11,632 nucleotides of DNA. Source: Gammaproteobacteria bacterium. GTDB taxonomy: Bacteria > Pseudomonadota > Gammaproteobacteria > Steroidobacterales > Steroidobacteraceae. The translations under genes and the position numbers were made by a program. Positions 1 through 7,470 of the stretch are shown one piece after another; the first letter of the stretch is position 1; each line of letters opens with the position of its first letter. Where the stretch lies: the NCBI GenBank assembly GCA_028293725.1, contig JAQGOE010000180.1, forward strand, positions 1 through 11,632, written 5' to 3'. The notes under the pieces are model-generated. The model made no database searches. It had not been told where the DNA came from and saw only the letters and a list, made by a program, of their open reading frames with translations.

Positions 1-3000
1 ACCTCTGCTGCGGGGGTAGCCGCTTTGCGGCGGAACAGCCGGCCCACGAGTATGAAGAATAGCGGGACGAAGAAGATGCCCAGTGCGGTTGCCGCGAGTG
101 TGCCGCCGACAATGCCCGTCCCGATCGCAATGCGACTGTTGGCGCCCGCGCCGCTGGACACTGCCAGCGGCAGTACACCGGCGACGAACGCAAGCGAAGT
201 CATCAGAATCGGTCGCAGCCGCAAGCGCGCGGCGTGGACCGCTGCCTCCAACAACTGCATTCCGCCGCGGTAGCGCTCTTCCGCAAATTCGATGATCAGA
301 ATCGCATTTTTGGCTGAAAGCCCGATGGTGGTCAGCAGCGCCACCTGGAAGTAGACGTTGTTGTCTAGGCCGCGCAGTGTCGCCGCCAGGACCGCCCCGA
401 TGACTCCCAGGGGAATGACCAGCAGCACCGACAGGGGCACCGACCAACTTTCATACAACGCTGCGAGGCACAGAAATACCACCAGAATGGAGAGGGAATA
501 AAGTTGGGTCGTCTGATTGCCGGCGAGGCGCTCCTGGTATGACAAGCCGCTGAAGGCATGACTGCTGCCGGCGGGGAGTTGATTCGCCAGGGCCTCGATC
601 TCCTGCATGGCGGTCCCGGAGCTCACCCCCGGCGCGGCCGAGCCCTGGATGGAATAAGAGCTGAGGCCGTCGAAGCGGGATAACGTCGACGGGCCATAGG
701 TCCAGTTCGTGTTTGCAAAGGCGGAAAATGGCGTCATGCTGCCACTGCTGCCGCGGACGTACCATTGACCGAGATCGTCGGGGGACGAGCGGAACGGCGC
801 ATCGCCTTGGACATACACCTTCTTGACGCGTGAGCGGTCGATGAAGTCGTTGACGTACTCACCGCCCCAGGCGACCGACAGCGTGGTGTTGATGTCGGAA
901 AGTGCGAGGCCCAGCGAGCTCGCTTTGGCCTGATCGACTTTGACTTTGAGCTGTGGCGTGTCCTCCAGAGTCCCGAGGCGCACAGCCGCCAACTTGGGGT
1001 CCTTGTTGGCCTGCGCCATCAAAGTGGCCCGCATCGACTCGAGCGCCCTGCGGCCCGTGCCAGGGTTGGCCAGCAGCTGGAACTCGAAGCCGCCGGTCTG
1101 GCCGAGACCTGCGATCGCAGGCGGGCTCAACGAGAAAATCTGCGCGTCCCGTATAGAAGCCAGTCTTTGCATGGCGCGCCGCGCGATCGCGTCCGAACGA
1201 TTGCGACTTCCCTTGCGCTGTGACCAGTCCTTCAACAAGACGAACCCGGCGCCGGCATTCTGACCACTGCCACTCAAGCCGAATCCCGCGGCGGTGAACA
1301 TCGTGGCGACGTTGTCTTTCTCCTCCTCTAGGAAATAACGCTCGATTTGCTTGCCAACTTCCACCGTGCGCGACAGCGAGGCACCGCTCGGCAGCGTGAA
1401 CTGCACGATGATCTCGCCCTGATCCTCATCGGGTAGAAAGCTGGTGGGCAGACGTATGAAAAGCACCGCCAGCGCGACGACAATGGCAGCGTAAGTCCAC
1501 ATCCAGCGCCGGGCGTGTTTGGCTACACTTGTGATGCCGCGCTCGTAGTGATCCGACAAACGATCGAACGTGCGATTGAACCAGCCGAGGAATCCCTGGC
1601 TGGTGGCATCGTGCGTCGCTGTCAGCAAAGAGGCGCACACGGCGGGGGTCAACGTCAGGGCTACTACCACGGACAAAGCCATGGAGGCGACAATCGTGAC
1701 GGAGAACTGCCGATAGATGACTCCAGTGGACCCACTGAAGAACGCCATGGGCAGAAACACGGCGGTGAGCGAGATTGCCACGCCGATGAGCGCGCCGGTG
1801 ATTTCCTGCATCGAGCGTAGCGTCGCTTCGCGTGGCGACAGGCGCTCCTCGCGCATGACACGCTCGACGTTCTCAACCACGACGATCGCATCGTCCACCA
1901 GGAGTCCGATCGACAATACCAACGCGAACATGGTCAGTGTGTTGATCGAATAGCCGAGCAGATTCAGAACACCGAAGGTGCCCAGCAGTACCACGGGCAC
2001 GGCAATGGCCGGAATCAGCGTGGCACGCCAACTCTGGAGGAAAGCGAACATGACGATCACGACGAGAGCGATCGCTTCGAAAAGCGTCTTGACGACTTCC
2101 TCGATCGAGATCTTGATGAACGGCGTGCTGTCCTTCGGATACAGGAACTCGTAGCCGGCAGGGAGTCCGTGCGTGAGGCTGGCGACAGTTGCGCGCACCC
2201 GCTCGGCGGTCGCGAGCGCGTTGGCTCCCGGCGTCAGTTTGATCGCAACTCCAGAGGCCGGATGACCGCCTCCACGGGTGACGTTGTCATAGTTCTCGCT
2301 ACCGAGCTCGACGCGTGCTACATCGCCCAGACGTACGGTCGCACCGGATGCATCGTGTTTGAGGATGATGTCGCGGAATTCCTCGCGACTGGTGAATTTC
2401 GACTGCGCCGTCACGGTAGCATTGATCTGCTGATCGGCCACTGCAGGCTGCCCGCCTATGTTACCCGCCGAGATCTGCACGTTCTGCGCTACGATTGCCG
2501 AGGTGACATCGGAGGGCATCAGGCTGTACGCGGCGAGCTTCGCCGGGTCGAGCCAGATGCGCATGGCGTATTGGGCGCCGAACACCTGGACGCCTCCCAC
2601 TCCGCCAATGCGGGCGATCGGGTCCTGGATGTTGCTGACGAGATAGTCGGCAAGGTCATTCGCCGTCGCATGATCGGTTGCATCCGCCAGGGCGACGATC
2701 ATCAGGAAGTCGTTCTGCGACTTGGTGACCGTGACGCCCTGCTGCTGAACGGCGGTCGGCAACCGCGTGAGCGCCTGTTGCACTTTGTTCTGGACTTGTA
2801 TCTGCGCGGTGTCCGGATTGGTTCCCTGTTGGAAGGTGACCTGGATGCTCGAGCCGTGCGAGGGGTCACTCGTCGAGGAGAAGTAGAGCAGGCCGTCGAG
2901 CCCGGTGAGTTGCTCCTCCAGAATCTGGGTGACGCTGTTTTCGACGGTCTCGGCCGATGCGCCGGGGTAGCTGGCCGAGATGTTGACCGTCGGCGGCGCA

Positions 3001-3116
3001 ATGTCAGGGTATTGCTCGACGGGCAGGCTGGTGATCGACAATGCGCCGGCGAGCATGATCGCGATCGCGATCACCCATGCAAAAATCGGCCGGTTGACAA
3101 AGAATCGCGCCAGCAT
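1..3116 (-). CDS. RND (AcrB/MexB-type, HAE1) efflux transporter, C-terminus cut by the window edge
   Basis: This is the inner-membrane, proton-driven pump of a tripartite drug/solvent efflux system. It starts MLARFFVNRPIFAWVIAIAI, the classic first transmembrane segment, and reads open for 1038 codons to the window edge. AcrB-type proteins are about 1045 residues, so only the last few are missing. The proton-relay residues are present: the Asp pair 408-409 in GLLVDDAIVVVENVERVM (TM4), Lys936 in TTIGLSAKNAILIIEF (TM10), and the RLRPILMTSLAF segment near residue 970. The switch/Gly-rich loop FGLSGSGQNAG lies near residue 612. The ATG is 2 bases beyond the adaptor stop with no clear ribosome-binding site, which suggests translational coupling. 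Substrate cannot be read from the sequence. An outer-membrane channel gene could lie further left. The family assignment is secure. Confidence 0.97.
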   Translation of the reverse strand, partial: MLARFFVNRPIFAWVIAIAIMLAGALSITSLPVEQYPDIAPPTVNISASYPGASAETVENSVTQILEEQLTGLDGLLYFSSTSDPSHGSSIQVTFQQGTNPDTAQIQVQNKVQQALTRLPTAVQQQGVTVTKSQNDFLMIVALADATDHATANDLADYLVSNIQDPIARIGGVGGVQVFGAQYAMRIWLDPAKLAAYSLMPSDVTSAIVAQNVQISAGNIGGQPAVADQQINATVTAQSKFTSREEFRDIILKHDASGATVRLGDVARVELGSENYDNVTRGGGHPASGVAIKLTPGANALATAERVRATVASLTHGLPAGYEFLYPKDSTPFIKISIEEVVKTLFEAIALVVIVMFAFLQSWRATLIPAIAVPVVLLGTFGVLNLLGYSINTLTMFALVLSIGLLVDDAIVVVENVERVMREERLSPREATLRSMQEITGALIGVAISLTAVFLPMAFFSGSTGVIYRQFSVTIVASMALSVVVALTLTPAVCASLLTATHDATSQGFLGWFNRTFDRLSDHYERGITSVAKHARRWMWTYAAIVVALAVLFIRLPTSFLPDEDQGEIIVQFTLPSGASLSRTVEVGKQIERYFLEEEKDNVATMFTAAGFGLSGSGQNAGAGFVLLKDWSQRKGSRNRSDAIARRAMQRLASIRDAQIFSLSPPAIAGLGQTGGFEFQLLANPGTGRRALESMRATLMAQANKDPKLAAVRLGTLEDTPQLKVKVDQAKASSLGLALSDINTTLSVAWGGEYVNDFIDRSRVKKVYVQGDAPFRSSPDDLGQWYVRGSSGSMTPFSAFANTNWTYGPSTLSRFDGLSSYSIQGSAAPGVSSGTAMQEIEALANQLPAGSSHAFSGLSYQERLAGNQTTQLYSLSILVVFLCLAALYESWSVPLSVLLVIPLGVIGAVLAATLRGLDNNVYFQVALLTTIGLSAKNAILIIEFAEERYRGGMQLLEAAVHAARLRLRPILMTSLAFVAGVLPLAVSSGAGANSRIAIGTGIVGGTLAATALGIFFVPLFFILVGRLFRRKAATPAAE

Positions 3117-3118
3117 GG

Positions 3119-4339
3119 CTAAAACCGCTGTGGGCCGCGATCCGAGGCTGACAGGCTGGAGTTGACATTGGCGGCCTCGGCCGCCCGGACATGGGACGGG
3201 GTCCCATCCGTCGCGAGCGCCACCACCCGCACGGCATCTCCGGCGTGGACTCTGCCGAGCCCCTCGACGATGAGCTGATCGCCCGCCTTCAGTCCGGAGC
3301 TGATCAGCCACTGGTTGCCGACGGCACGCTCGGTAACGACGGTGCGCCGCTCAACGCGGTTACCGGGGCCGATGACCAGAGCAAACGCATCGCCGTTGGG
3401 GTCACGGCCAATTCCTTGCTGGGGTGCCAGCAGCGCGGCAGGCTGCACTGCATCCTCGATGACGGCGCGAACATACATGCCGGGCAGCAGCAGTCCCTGC
3501 GGGTTGGGAAACCGCGCGCGCAGCGTCACCGAGCCGGTGGCCTGATCCACCGCCACTTCCTGAAATTGCAAAATGCCCGCCTGCGCATACTGAGAGCCAT
3601 CCTCCAGCTTCAGTTGCACGCGTCGATTCCCGGGCGTGGTGCCGTGTGTCCCCAGCAACTCCCGCAAGCGCAGCAGCTGCGCGCTCGATTGTGTCAGGTC
3701 CACATAGATCGGATCGAGCGCGCGCAGGGTCGCAAGCGCCGTGTCCTGATTCGCTGTCACGAGCGCGCCGGCGGTCACGTTCGATTTGCCGACCTTGCCT
3801 GCAATCGGCGCGCGGATCTGGGTGTAGTCCAGGTTGATTCGCGCGCTCTTCAGGGCAGCTTTCTTGAGCGCCACGGTCGCCAAGCTCTGCTCGTAAGCGG
3901 CGTGCGCATCGTCCGCGTCCTGCTTCGAGACGCCCTGAATCTGCATTAACTCGCCGTAGCGTTGGTCCTTGAAGCGGGCGGCCGCAACCGCGGCCTCCGC
4001 ATTGGCCAGGTCGGCGTTAGCCTGGTCATAGGCGGCTTCATAGGCGGCCGCGTCGATCTGGTAGAGCACCTGGCCGGCTTTCACCAGGGCGCCTTCCTCG
4101 AAGAGCCGCGCCTTCAGGATGCCGGAGACCTGCGGCCGCACATCGGCCATCGAGGAAGCCGTGGTGCGGCCGGGAAGCTCCGACTGCAGCGCGATGGAAC
4201 GCGCCTGCAGGGTGACCACACCCACCTCCGCCATGGGCGGGAATGGAGGTCCCTTGTTCTTGGCGCACCCCCCGAGGCATACCGCGACGGCGATGAGCGC
4301 GTAGAGGGCGTTGCAGCGGGAACCGAGGCGGGCGGTCAT
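3119..4339 (-). CDS. RND efflux periplasmic adaptor (membrane fusion) lipoprotein, AcrA/MexA type
   Basis: This protein links the RND pump to an outer-membrane channel. From the chosen ATG it is 406 residues, close to AcrA (397) and MexA (383). Residues 1-24 form a lipoprotein signal: a short basic start, hydrophobic ALYALIAVAV, then lipobox LGGC with Cys25 as the lipidated residue. A lipoyl/barrel-sandwich half (VSGILKARLFEEGALVKAGQ, about 71-90) is followed by a short helical hairpin (about 97-170). The second lipoyl half is RAPIAGKVG (177-185), and the beta-barrel and membrane-proximal domains follow. Longer starts exist at 4378 and 4372 (ATG) and 4414 (TTG). I chose 4339 because the likely promoter and operator lie over the longer starts and because this start gives a normal signal peptide. 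A weakness is that no Shine-Dalgarno stands out before 4339, while 4378 has a GAGG about 10 bases upstream. The gene is followed directly by the pump gene. Confidence 0.93.
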   Translation of the reverse strand: MTARLGSRCNALYALIAVAVCLGGCAKNKGPPFPPMAEVGVVTLQARSIALQSELPGRTTASSMADVRPQVSGILKARLFEEGALVKAGQVLYQIDAAAYEAAYDQANADLANAEAAVAAARFKDQRYGELMQIQGVSKQDADDAHAAYEQSLATVALKKAALKSARINLDYTQIRAPIAGKVGKSNVTAGALVTANQDTALATLRALDPIYVDLTQSSAQLLRLRELLGTHGTTPGNRRVQLKLEDGSQYAQAGILQFQEVAVDQATGSVTLRARFPNPQGLLLPGMYVRAVIEDAVQPAALLAPQQGIGRDPNGDAFALVIGPGNRVERRTVVTERAVGNQWLISSGLKAGDQLIVEGLGRVHAGDAVRVVALATDGTPSHVRAAEAANVNSSLSASDRGPQRF

Positions 4340-4354
4340 GAGCGTAAAAAGATG

Positions 4355-4384
4355 TTGAGAGTGATCGTTCATTCTCATTATGAT
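4355..4384 (+). promoter_or_regulatory. Probable sigma70-type promoter of the TetR-family regulator
   Basis: The -35 TTGAGA (4355-4360, 5 of 6 matches to TTGACA) and the -10 TATGAT (4379-4384, 5 of 6 matches to TATAAT) are separated by 18 bp. The predicted start near 4391 would leave a leader of about 27 nt before the GTG at 4418. The palindrome at 4356-4377 occupies the spacer, so a bound repressor would block polymerase, implying autorepression. Confidence 0.6.
4356..4377. promoter_or_regulatory. Probable TetR-family operator, 22-bp near-perfect palindrome
   Basis: An 11-bp arm reading TGAGAGTGATC is followed by its imperfect mirror GTTCATTCTCA. Of 22 positions, 18 are symmetric, with centre CG at 4366/4367, i.e. 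consensus half-site TGAGArTGAwC. It lies in the short gap between the divergent regulator and adaptor genes. It fills the spacer of the regulator promoter and abuts the -10 of the adaptor promoter. TetR-type repressors of RND pumps typically bind such palindromes beside the promoter. Binding by the neighbouring regulator is inferred. Confidence 0.75.
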
Positions 4385-4405
4385 GCGGCCTCGAGAGGGG
4401 TGCAA
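4377..4405 (-). promoter_or_regulatory. Probable sigma70-type promoter of the adaptor-pump operon
   Basis: On the minus strand the -35 TTGCAC (4400-4405; only the TTG matches well) and the -10 CATAAT (4377-4382; 5 of 6) are separated by exactly 17 bp. Transcription would start around 4370, inside the palindrome, leaving about 30 nt of leader before the ATG at 4339. The -10 overlaps the -10 of the divergent regulator promoter, and the -35 overlaps the regulator's ribosome-binding site. Confidence 0.5.
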
Positions 4406-4417
4406 GGGGCTCAACAG

Positions 4418-5029
4418 GTGAGTGCGTCACAGTCAGTAAAGGTCAGGCGACCGCCGAAGAATCTGCGGGATCAAATCCGCCGCGATGAGATCGTGAACGC
4501 GGCGCGCACTTGCGTGGTGCGCCACGGTTTTCATGCGGCAAGCATGGGCGAGATTGCCGCGGCTGCGCGGATGAGCGTCGGGCAGATCTATCGATACTTT
4601 CCCAACAAGGAAGCCATCATCCACGCCATTGTCGAGCGCATCGTGGCGCAGCGTGTGCTGAAAATGGTTGCAACGGTCGGCGCCACCGACATGGCTACCA
4701 CGCTCGCCGAGCCGCTGGCGGCCGGTCTGAGCGATGTGCAGCGCGATGACCAGATCCTGATGCTCGAGGTGATCGCCGAAGCCACGCGCAATCCCGCGGT
4801 GGCGAAGATTGTCCAACAGGCCAGCAGGCGCCTGCACGATCAGGCGGTGCCGATTCTGATGAAGGAATATCCCTCGCTCAGCCGGGCCGAAGTGTCGGCG
4901 CGTGTTGAGTTGTTGGCCGTGTTGTTCGAGGGAACCCTGTTTCGCCGGATCGCAGGACACCGCAAAGACACCGTGCCGATTGCTCTGTACCGTGATGTCA
5001 TCGAAAGAGTGCTGCCGACGACTCGCTGA
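4418..5029 (+). CDS. TetR/AcrR-family transcriptional regulator, probable repressor of the adjacent RND pump
   Basis: This is a 203-residue DNA-binding protein of standard TetR length. The N-terminal helix-turn-helix covers about residues 20-65: RRDEIVNAARTCVVRHGF, then SMGEIAAAARMSVGQIYRYF (about 42-61), followed by PNKEAI, the family signature. The C-terminal two thirds are helical and divergent, as expected for a ligand-binding and dimerisation domain. I chose the GTG start at 4418 because AAGGGG (4404-4409) lies 8 bases upstream and because it places the helix-turn-helix at the usual distance from the N-terminus. The reading frame is open much further upstream but there runs antisense to the adaptor gene. 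The divergent arrangement and the shared palindrome point to autorepression and repression of the pump, relieved by a pump substrate. The ligand is unknown. Confidence 0.93.
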   Translation: MSASQSVKVRRPPKNLRDQIRRDEIVNAARTCVVRHGFHAASMGEIAAAARMSVGQIYRYFPNKEAIIHAIVERIVAQRVLKMVATVGATDMATTLAEPLAAGLSDVQRDDQILMLEVIAEATRNPAVAKIVQQASRRLHDQAVPILMKEYPSLSRAEVSARVELLAVLFEGTLFRRIAGHRKDTVPIALYRDVIERVLPTTR

Positions 5030-5385
5030 CCGGATAGGCGCCCGGCTTTGCGACGTGCGTAGCGCTTTACGCGGCATTGGATTTTCCTTCGGCTCGCGAC
5101 GAATTATCCGGGTTGTCGTATAGATTCGTCGCCGTACTTTACAACGGACTGGCGGCCGCCGCGCCGGCCAACCGTGCAAATAAAGGTAAAGAGCGGCGTT
5201 CGTTCCAGCAAAATCGCCGCGCGCCAGAGGCGTTTATTGAGCTGAATTCTGGCTGGCGCATCAATCGGATTCCGCGACGATCAACTTCGGCCGTGCCTGG
5301 TTCGGGCTCGAGACCGTCGGTCCGGGTTGATGCGAGTGAAAGCGGCCCCTGGTTTGTCCGGCTGCTTCGGCCATGCTATGTAACC
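5030..5385. other. Region without a convincing gene between the regulator and the unknown-function gene
   Basis: About 356 bases with no recognisable coding signal. The frame of the downstream gene stays open back to an ATG at 5077, but that extension is Arg/Ser-rich, resembles no domain I know, and is absent from the paralogue at 9029-9847. A small hairpin (GCGTA 5057-5061 with TACGC 5068-5072) follows the regulator stop but has no strong T-run, so it is a poor terminator candidate. A weak promoter-like pair (TTGTCC 5354-5359, TATGTA 5377-5382, 17-bp spacer) precedes the next gene but matches consensus poorly. Confidence 0.5.
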
Positions 5386-6207
5386 ATGATCGTGTCAGGT
5401 CACCCGGGCGCCCGGGGCAAGTTGCGGGAGATAACGGACGAGTATCTCGGGAGCCTGTTGCGGCACGCTCCCGCTTGCCCGGCCCTGGCGCCCGGGTGCC
5501 GGGCGACGGTCAACGCCGTCGCCACGGGCGTGACGAGTTTGCCCCCGATCGACGACTTTCCGGCTTTGCAGATCTTTACAGATCCGCAGCGGGGTGAAGT
5601 TGCCGTAGCCGGTGTCGCCAAGATCGCCGGGGCGTTGCATCCATTCGCGTTGCGGCTGCGCGTGGAGAGCGAGCGCATTCTCGAGGCGGAAGCGCTCCTG
5701 AGCAACACATCCAAGGGGCACTTCGCGGATGTCGAACAACTCTTGAAGCCCGACGTGTTGTATGACGCCCCCGTCGCGCTCGAGCGCGCGAGCGACCGCG
5801 CAGGGCTCACGGCGGCGGCAGACAGCTATTGGACGGGTCTGCAGGAAAGCGACGGCAGTATTCCCAAGTTCGCCTATCGCTGCGATCGCTTCGACAACGG
5901 CAAGAAGATCACCAACAATCTGTCGATTCTGCTGTCACCCGAAGCTGCGGTGCTCACTTGCGCCAGCGGTCTCAATGCGACCCGCCCGGCGCGTCCGGTC
6001 GCGCGTAATCGCCGCTTCCCGGTGTTGGATGTGAGTCTGGGCGTCGTCGTGAGCTTCGTCCTGGTGGACTTCAAGCCGAACCCGCAGATCAAGCTGCCCG
6101 GCATGACGCACTACATGATGGGCCTGTTCAAGATCGTGGACGGCGAGATCCGCAGTCTCGATGAGATCACGGAGAAGTTGCCGTTCGGCTCACCCTCAGG
6201 CTGGTGA
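5386..6207 (+). CDS. Unknown-function protein, paralogue 1, resembling the DUF8021/NTF2-like group
   Basis: A 273-residue protein, mostly collinear with the 272-residue product of 9029-9847. Shared blocks include GHFADVEQLLKPD, LYDAPV, AADSYW, SDGSIP, the two Cys contexts YRCD and TCAS, RRFPVLDV (RRYPVLDV in the other copy), YMMG, and the closing SGW. The C-terminal pattern (Arg-Arg-aromatic, V-hydrophobic-D, a second beta-rich block, then a DGEIRSLDEI-like turn) recalls the DUF8021 proteins of fungi and bacteria, which have an NTF2-like flavour. That is from memory, not a search. No signal peptide or membrane segment is visible. The ATG at 5386 was chosen because it gives the paralogue's length. 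No good ribosome-binding site supports it, and GTG at 5392 is also possible. The next gene is a flavin monooxygenase on the same strand. A small-molecule-binding or enzymatic role in the same pathway is inference. Confidence 0.8.
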   Translation: MIVSGHPGARGKLREITDEYLGSLLRHAPACPALAPGCRATVNAVATGVTSLPPIDDFPALQIFTDPQRGEVAVAGVAKIAGALHPFALRLRVESERILEAEALLSNTSKGHFADVEQLLKPDVLYDAPVALERASDRAGLTAAADSYWTGLQESDGSIPKFAYRCDRFDNGKKITNNLSILLSPEAAVLTCASGLNATRPARPVARNRRFPVLDVSLGVVVSFVLVDFKPNPQIKLPGMTHYMMGLFKIVDGEIRSLDEITEKLPFGSPSGW

Positions 6208-6219
6208 TTCCCTTGGGAA

Positions 6220-6266
6220 ATAAAACGACATCTTTTCTCGTATATTGACTTTTTACGTCGTTTTAT
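6220..6266. promoter_or_regulatory. AT-rich inverted repeat upstream of the flavin monooxygenase gene, possible operator
   Basis: A perfect 10-bp inverted repeat: ATAAAACGAC at 6220-6229 and GTCGTTTTAT at 6257-6266, with 27 bases between. Read outward-in, the two half-sites continue as AT and GT, giving the 12-base element ATAAAACGACrT twice in opposite orientation, with matching ends 37 bp apart. It lies in the 106-base gap between paralogue 1 and the monooxygenase gene, an AT-rich island in GC-rich DNA. TTGACT (6245-6250) and TATATT (6241-6246) are also there, but neither has a well-spaced partner. The layout suits an activator or repressor site. The binding protein is unknown. Confidence 0.45.
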
Positions 6267-6313
6267 AGGATGCTGATCGCAGTCAAATCCAGCCATTAAG
6301 AGGGGAAAGCGCC

Positions 6314-7417
6314 ATGCACGTCGGGTATGCGACAGGGTTTCAGCACCAGAGCGGACCGGAAGTGAATGACTCGACGTTCATCCACGAAGACCTGGAGATG
6401 GCGTTGCTCGCGGAGTCGCTCGGGTTCGAATCCGTCTGGGTGACCGAGCATCACTTTTCCAACTACTCGCTTTCCCCCGCGCCGCTGCAGACGCTCGCCT
6501 GGTTTGCGGGCAAGGTGCGCAAGGCATTCCTCGGAACCCAGGTCGTGGTGTTGCCGTGGAATGATCCGGTGCGCGTCGCGGAGCAGGCGCTGTGGTTGGA
6601 CACCGTCACGAACGGGCGCGTGGTGTTGGGATTCGGCCGCGGTCTGGGCAAGATGGAATACGAGGGGATGCGGGTCGACATCAACCAGACACGGCAACTG
6701 TTCCGCGAGTACGCCGAGTTGATCATCGGCGCGCTGGAGACCGGTGTGATGGAAGGTGGCGCACTCACCAGGCAGCCGCGCCGCGAGCTGCGTCCGCGGC
6801 CGCAACGCTCGTTCCAAGGCAGAATCTTCGGCTCCGCCGGCTCGCCGGAATCCGTGCGTACGGTGGCCGAGCTCGGCATGGGCGTGCTCATCATCAATCC
6901 CGAGCCACGGCCCGCGCTGGGGGTGGATTTTGAAACCTACAAGTCGGTGTGGGCCGAGAAGCACCCACAGCGCGCGCTACCGAGGCCGCTGCTGTCGGGG
7001 ACGATCTTCGTGGACGAAAGCGGCGAGCGCGCTCGGGAAATGTCGGTGCGATACCATCGAGTCAACTTCAAGGCGGCGGTGGTGAACTACGGTATGGCGG
7101 AAGCGGATTTCGGCACCGCGAAGGGCAACGAGTACTACCAGAAGATGAAGATCGCACCGGAGAAGGTCGACGAGATGGCGGACCGGATGGGAACCATCAT
7201 GCCCGCGGGGACTCCGACAGAGGTGCTCACACAGCTCGAGACCATCAACAAAAATATCGGCCTGCAGGGCTTCTTCCCGCACTTTCACTTTGGCGCCATG
7301 CCTCGCGAGGAAGCCGTCAGAAATCTGCGTCTGTTCGCCGAGAAGTGCCTGCCGGAGCTCAAGAGCTGGCCGGCGGAGGCCTCGTTCGGCTTGCCGCGGC
7401 TGGAGTCGGCCGCCTGA
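6314..7417 (+). CDS. LLM-class (luciferase-like) flavin-dependent monooxygenase
   Basis: A 367-residue protein of the bacterial luciferase/F420-type TIM-barrel family, which uses reduced flavin and oxygen supplied with help from a reductase. Visible family features are the early barrel strand and helix with LAESLGFESVWVTEHHF (about 32-48), the LPWNDPVRVAEQALWLDTVTNGRVVLGFGRG block (80-110) typical of the family, GSAGSPESV (about 173-181), and a C-terminal segment ending in an FFPHFHFG strand and LRLFAEKCLPEL helix. AAGAGGGG (6298-6305) sits 8 bases before the ATG, a strong ribosome-binding site. Family members include luciferases, alkane/sulfonate monooxygenases and type II Baeyer-Villiger monooxygenases. 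No visible residue fixes which of these this is. No flavin reductase is in the window. The neighbourhood of alcohol dehydrogenases and an esterase favours a Baeyer-Villiger or hydroxylation role (inference). Confidence 0.9.
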   Translation: MHVGYATGFQHQSGPEVNDSTFIHEDLEMALLAESLGFESVWVTEHHFSNYSLSPAPLQTLAWFAGKVRKAFLGTQVVVLPWNDPVRVAEQALWLDTVTNGRVVLGFGRGLGKMEYEGMRVDINQTRQLFREYAELIIGALETGVMEGGALTRQPRRELRPRPQRSFQGRIFGSAGSPESVRTVAELGMGVLIINPEPRPALGVDFETYKSVWAEKHPQRALPRPLLSGTIFVDESGERAREMSVRYHRVNFKAAVVNYGMAEADFGTAKGNEYYQKMKIAPEKVDEMADRMGTIMPAGTPTEVLTQLETINKNIGLQGFFPHFHFGAMPREEAVRNLRLFAEKCLPELKSWPAEASFGLPRLESAA

Positions 7418-7470
7418 AGGGGAGGGGAGCTCGCTGCTGCGCGTGAGGCTGTTGGATAGCGGCCGCCGGC

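Noticed and set aside
2169..3122. Long plus-strand open frame (317 codons) opposite the pump gene
   Set aside because: It is antisense to the strongly conserved RND transporter and its product looks like random GC-rich translation.
3962..4417. Upstream extension of the TetR-family reading frame by 152 codons
   Set aside because: It runs antisense through the well-supported adaptor gene, has no domain resemblance, and the GTG at 4418 has a good ribosome-binding site at the family's expected N-terminus.
4433..5179. Long minus-strand open frame opposite the TetR-family gene
   Set aside because: It is a shadow of the high-GC regulator gene, and its translation shows no domain pattern.
5077..5385. 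N-terminal extension of the unknown-function protein to an ATG at 5077
   Set aside because: The extra 103 residues are Arg/Ser-rich, match nothing recognisable and have no counterpart in the paralogue, whose length agrees with the start at 5386.
6220..6266. The inverted repeat as an intrinsic terminator for the upstream gene
   Set aside because: The stem is AT-rich, the loop is 27 bases and no T-run follows, so a regulatory site is the better reading.
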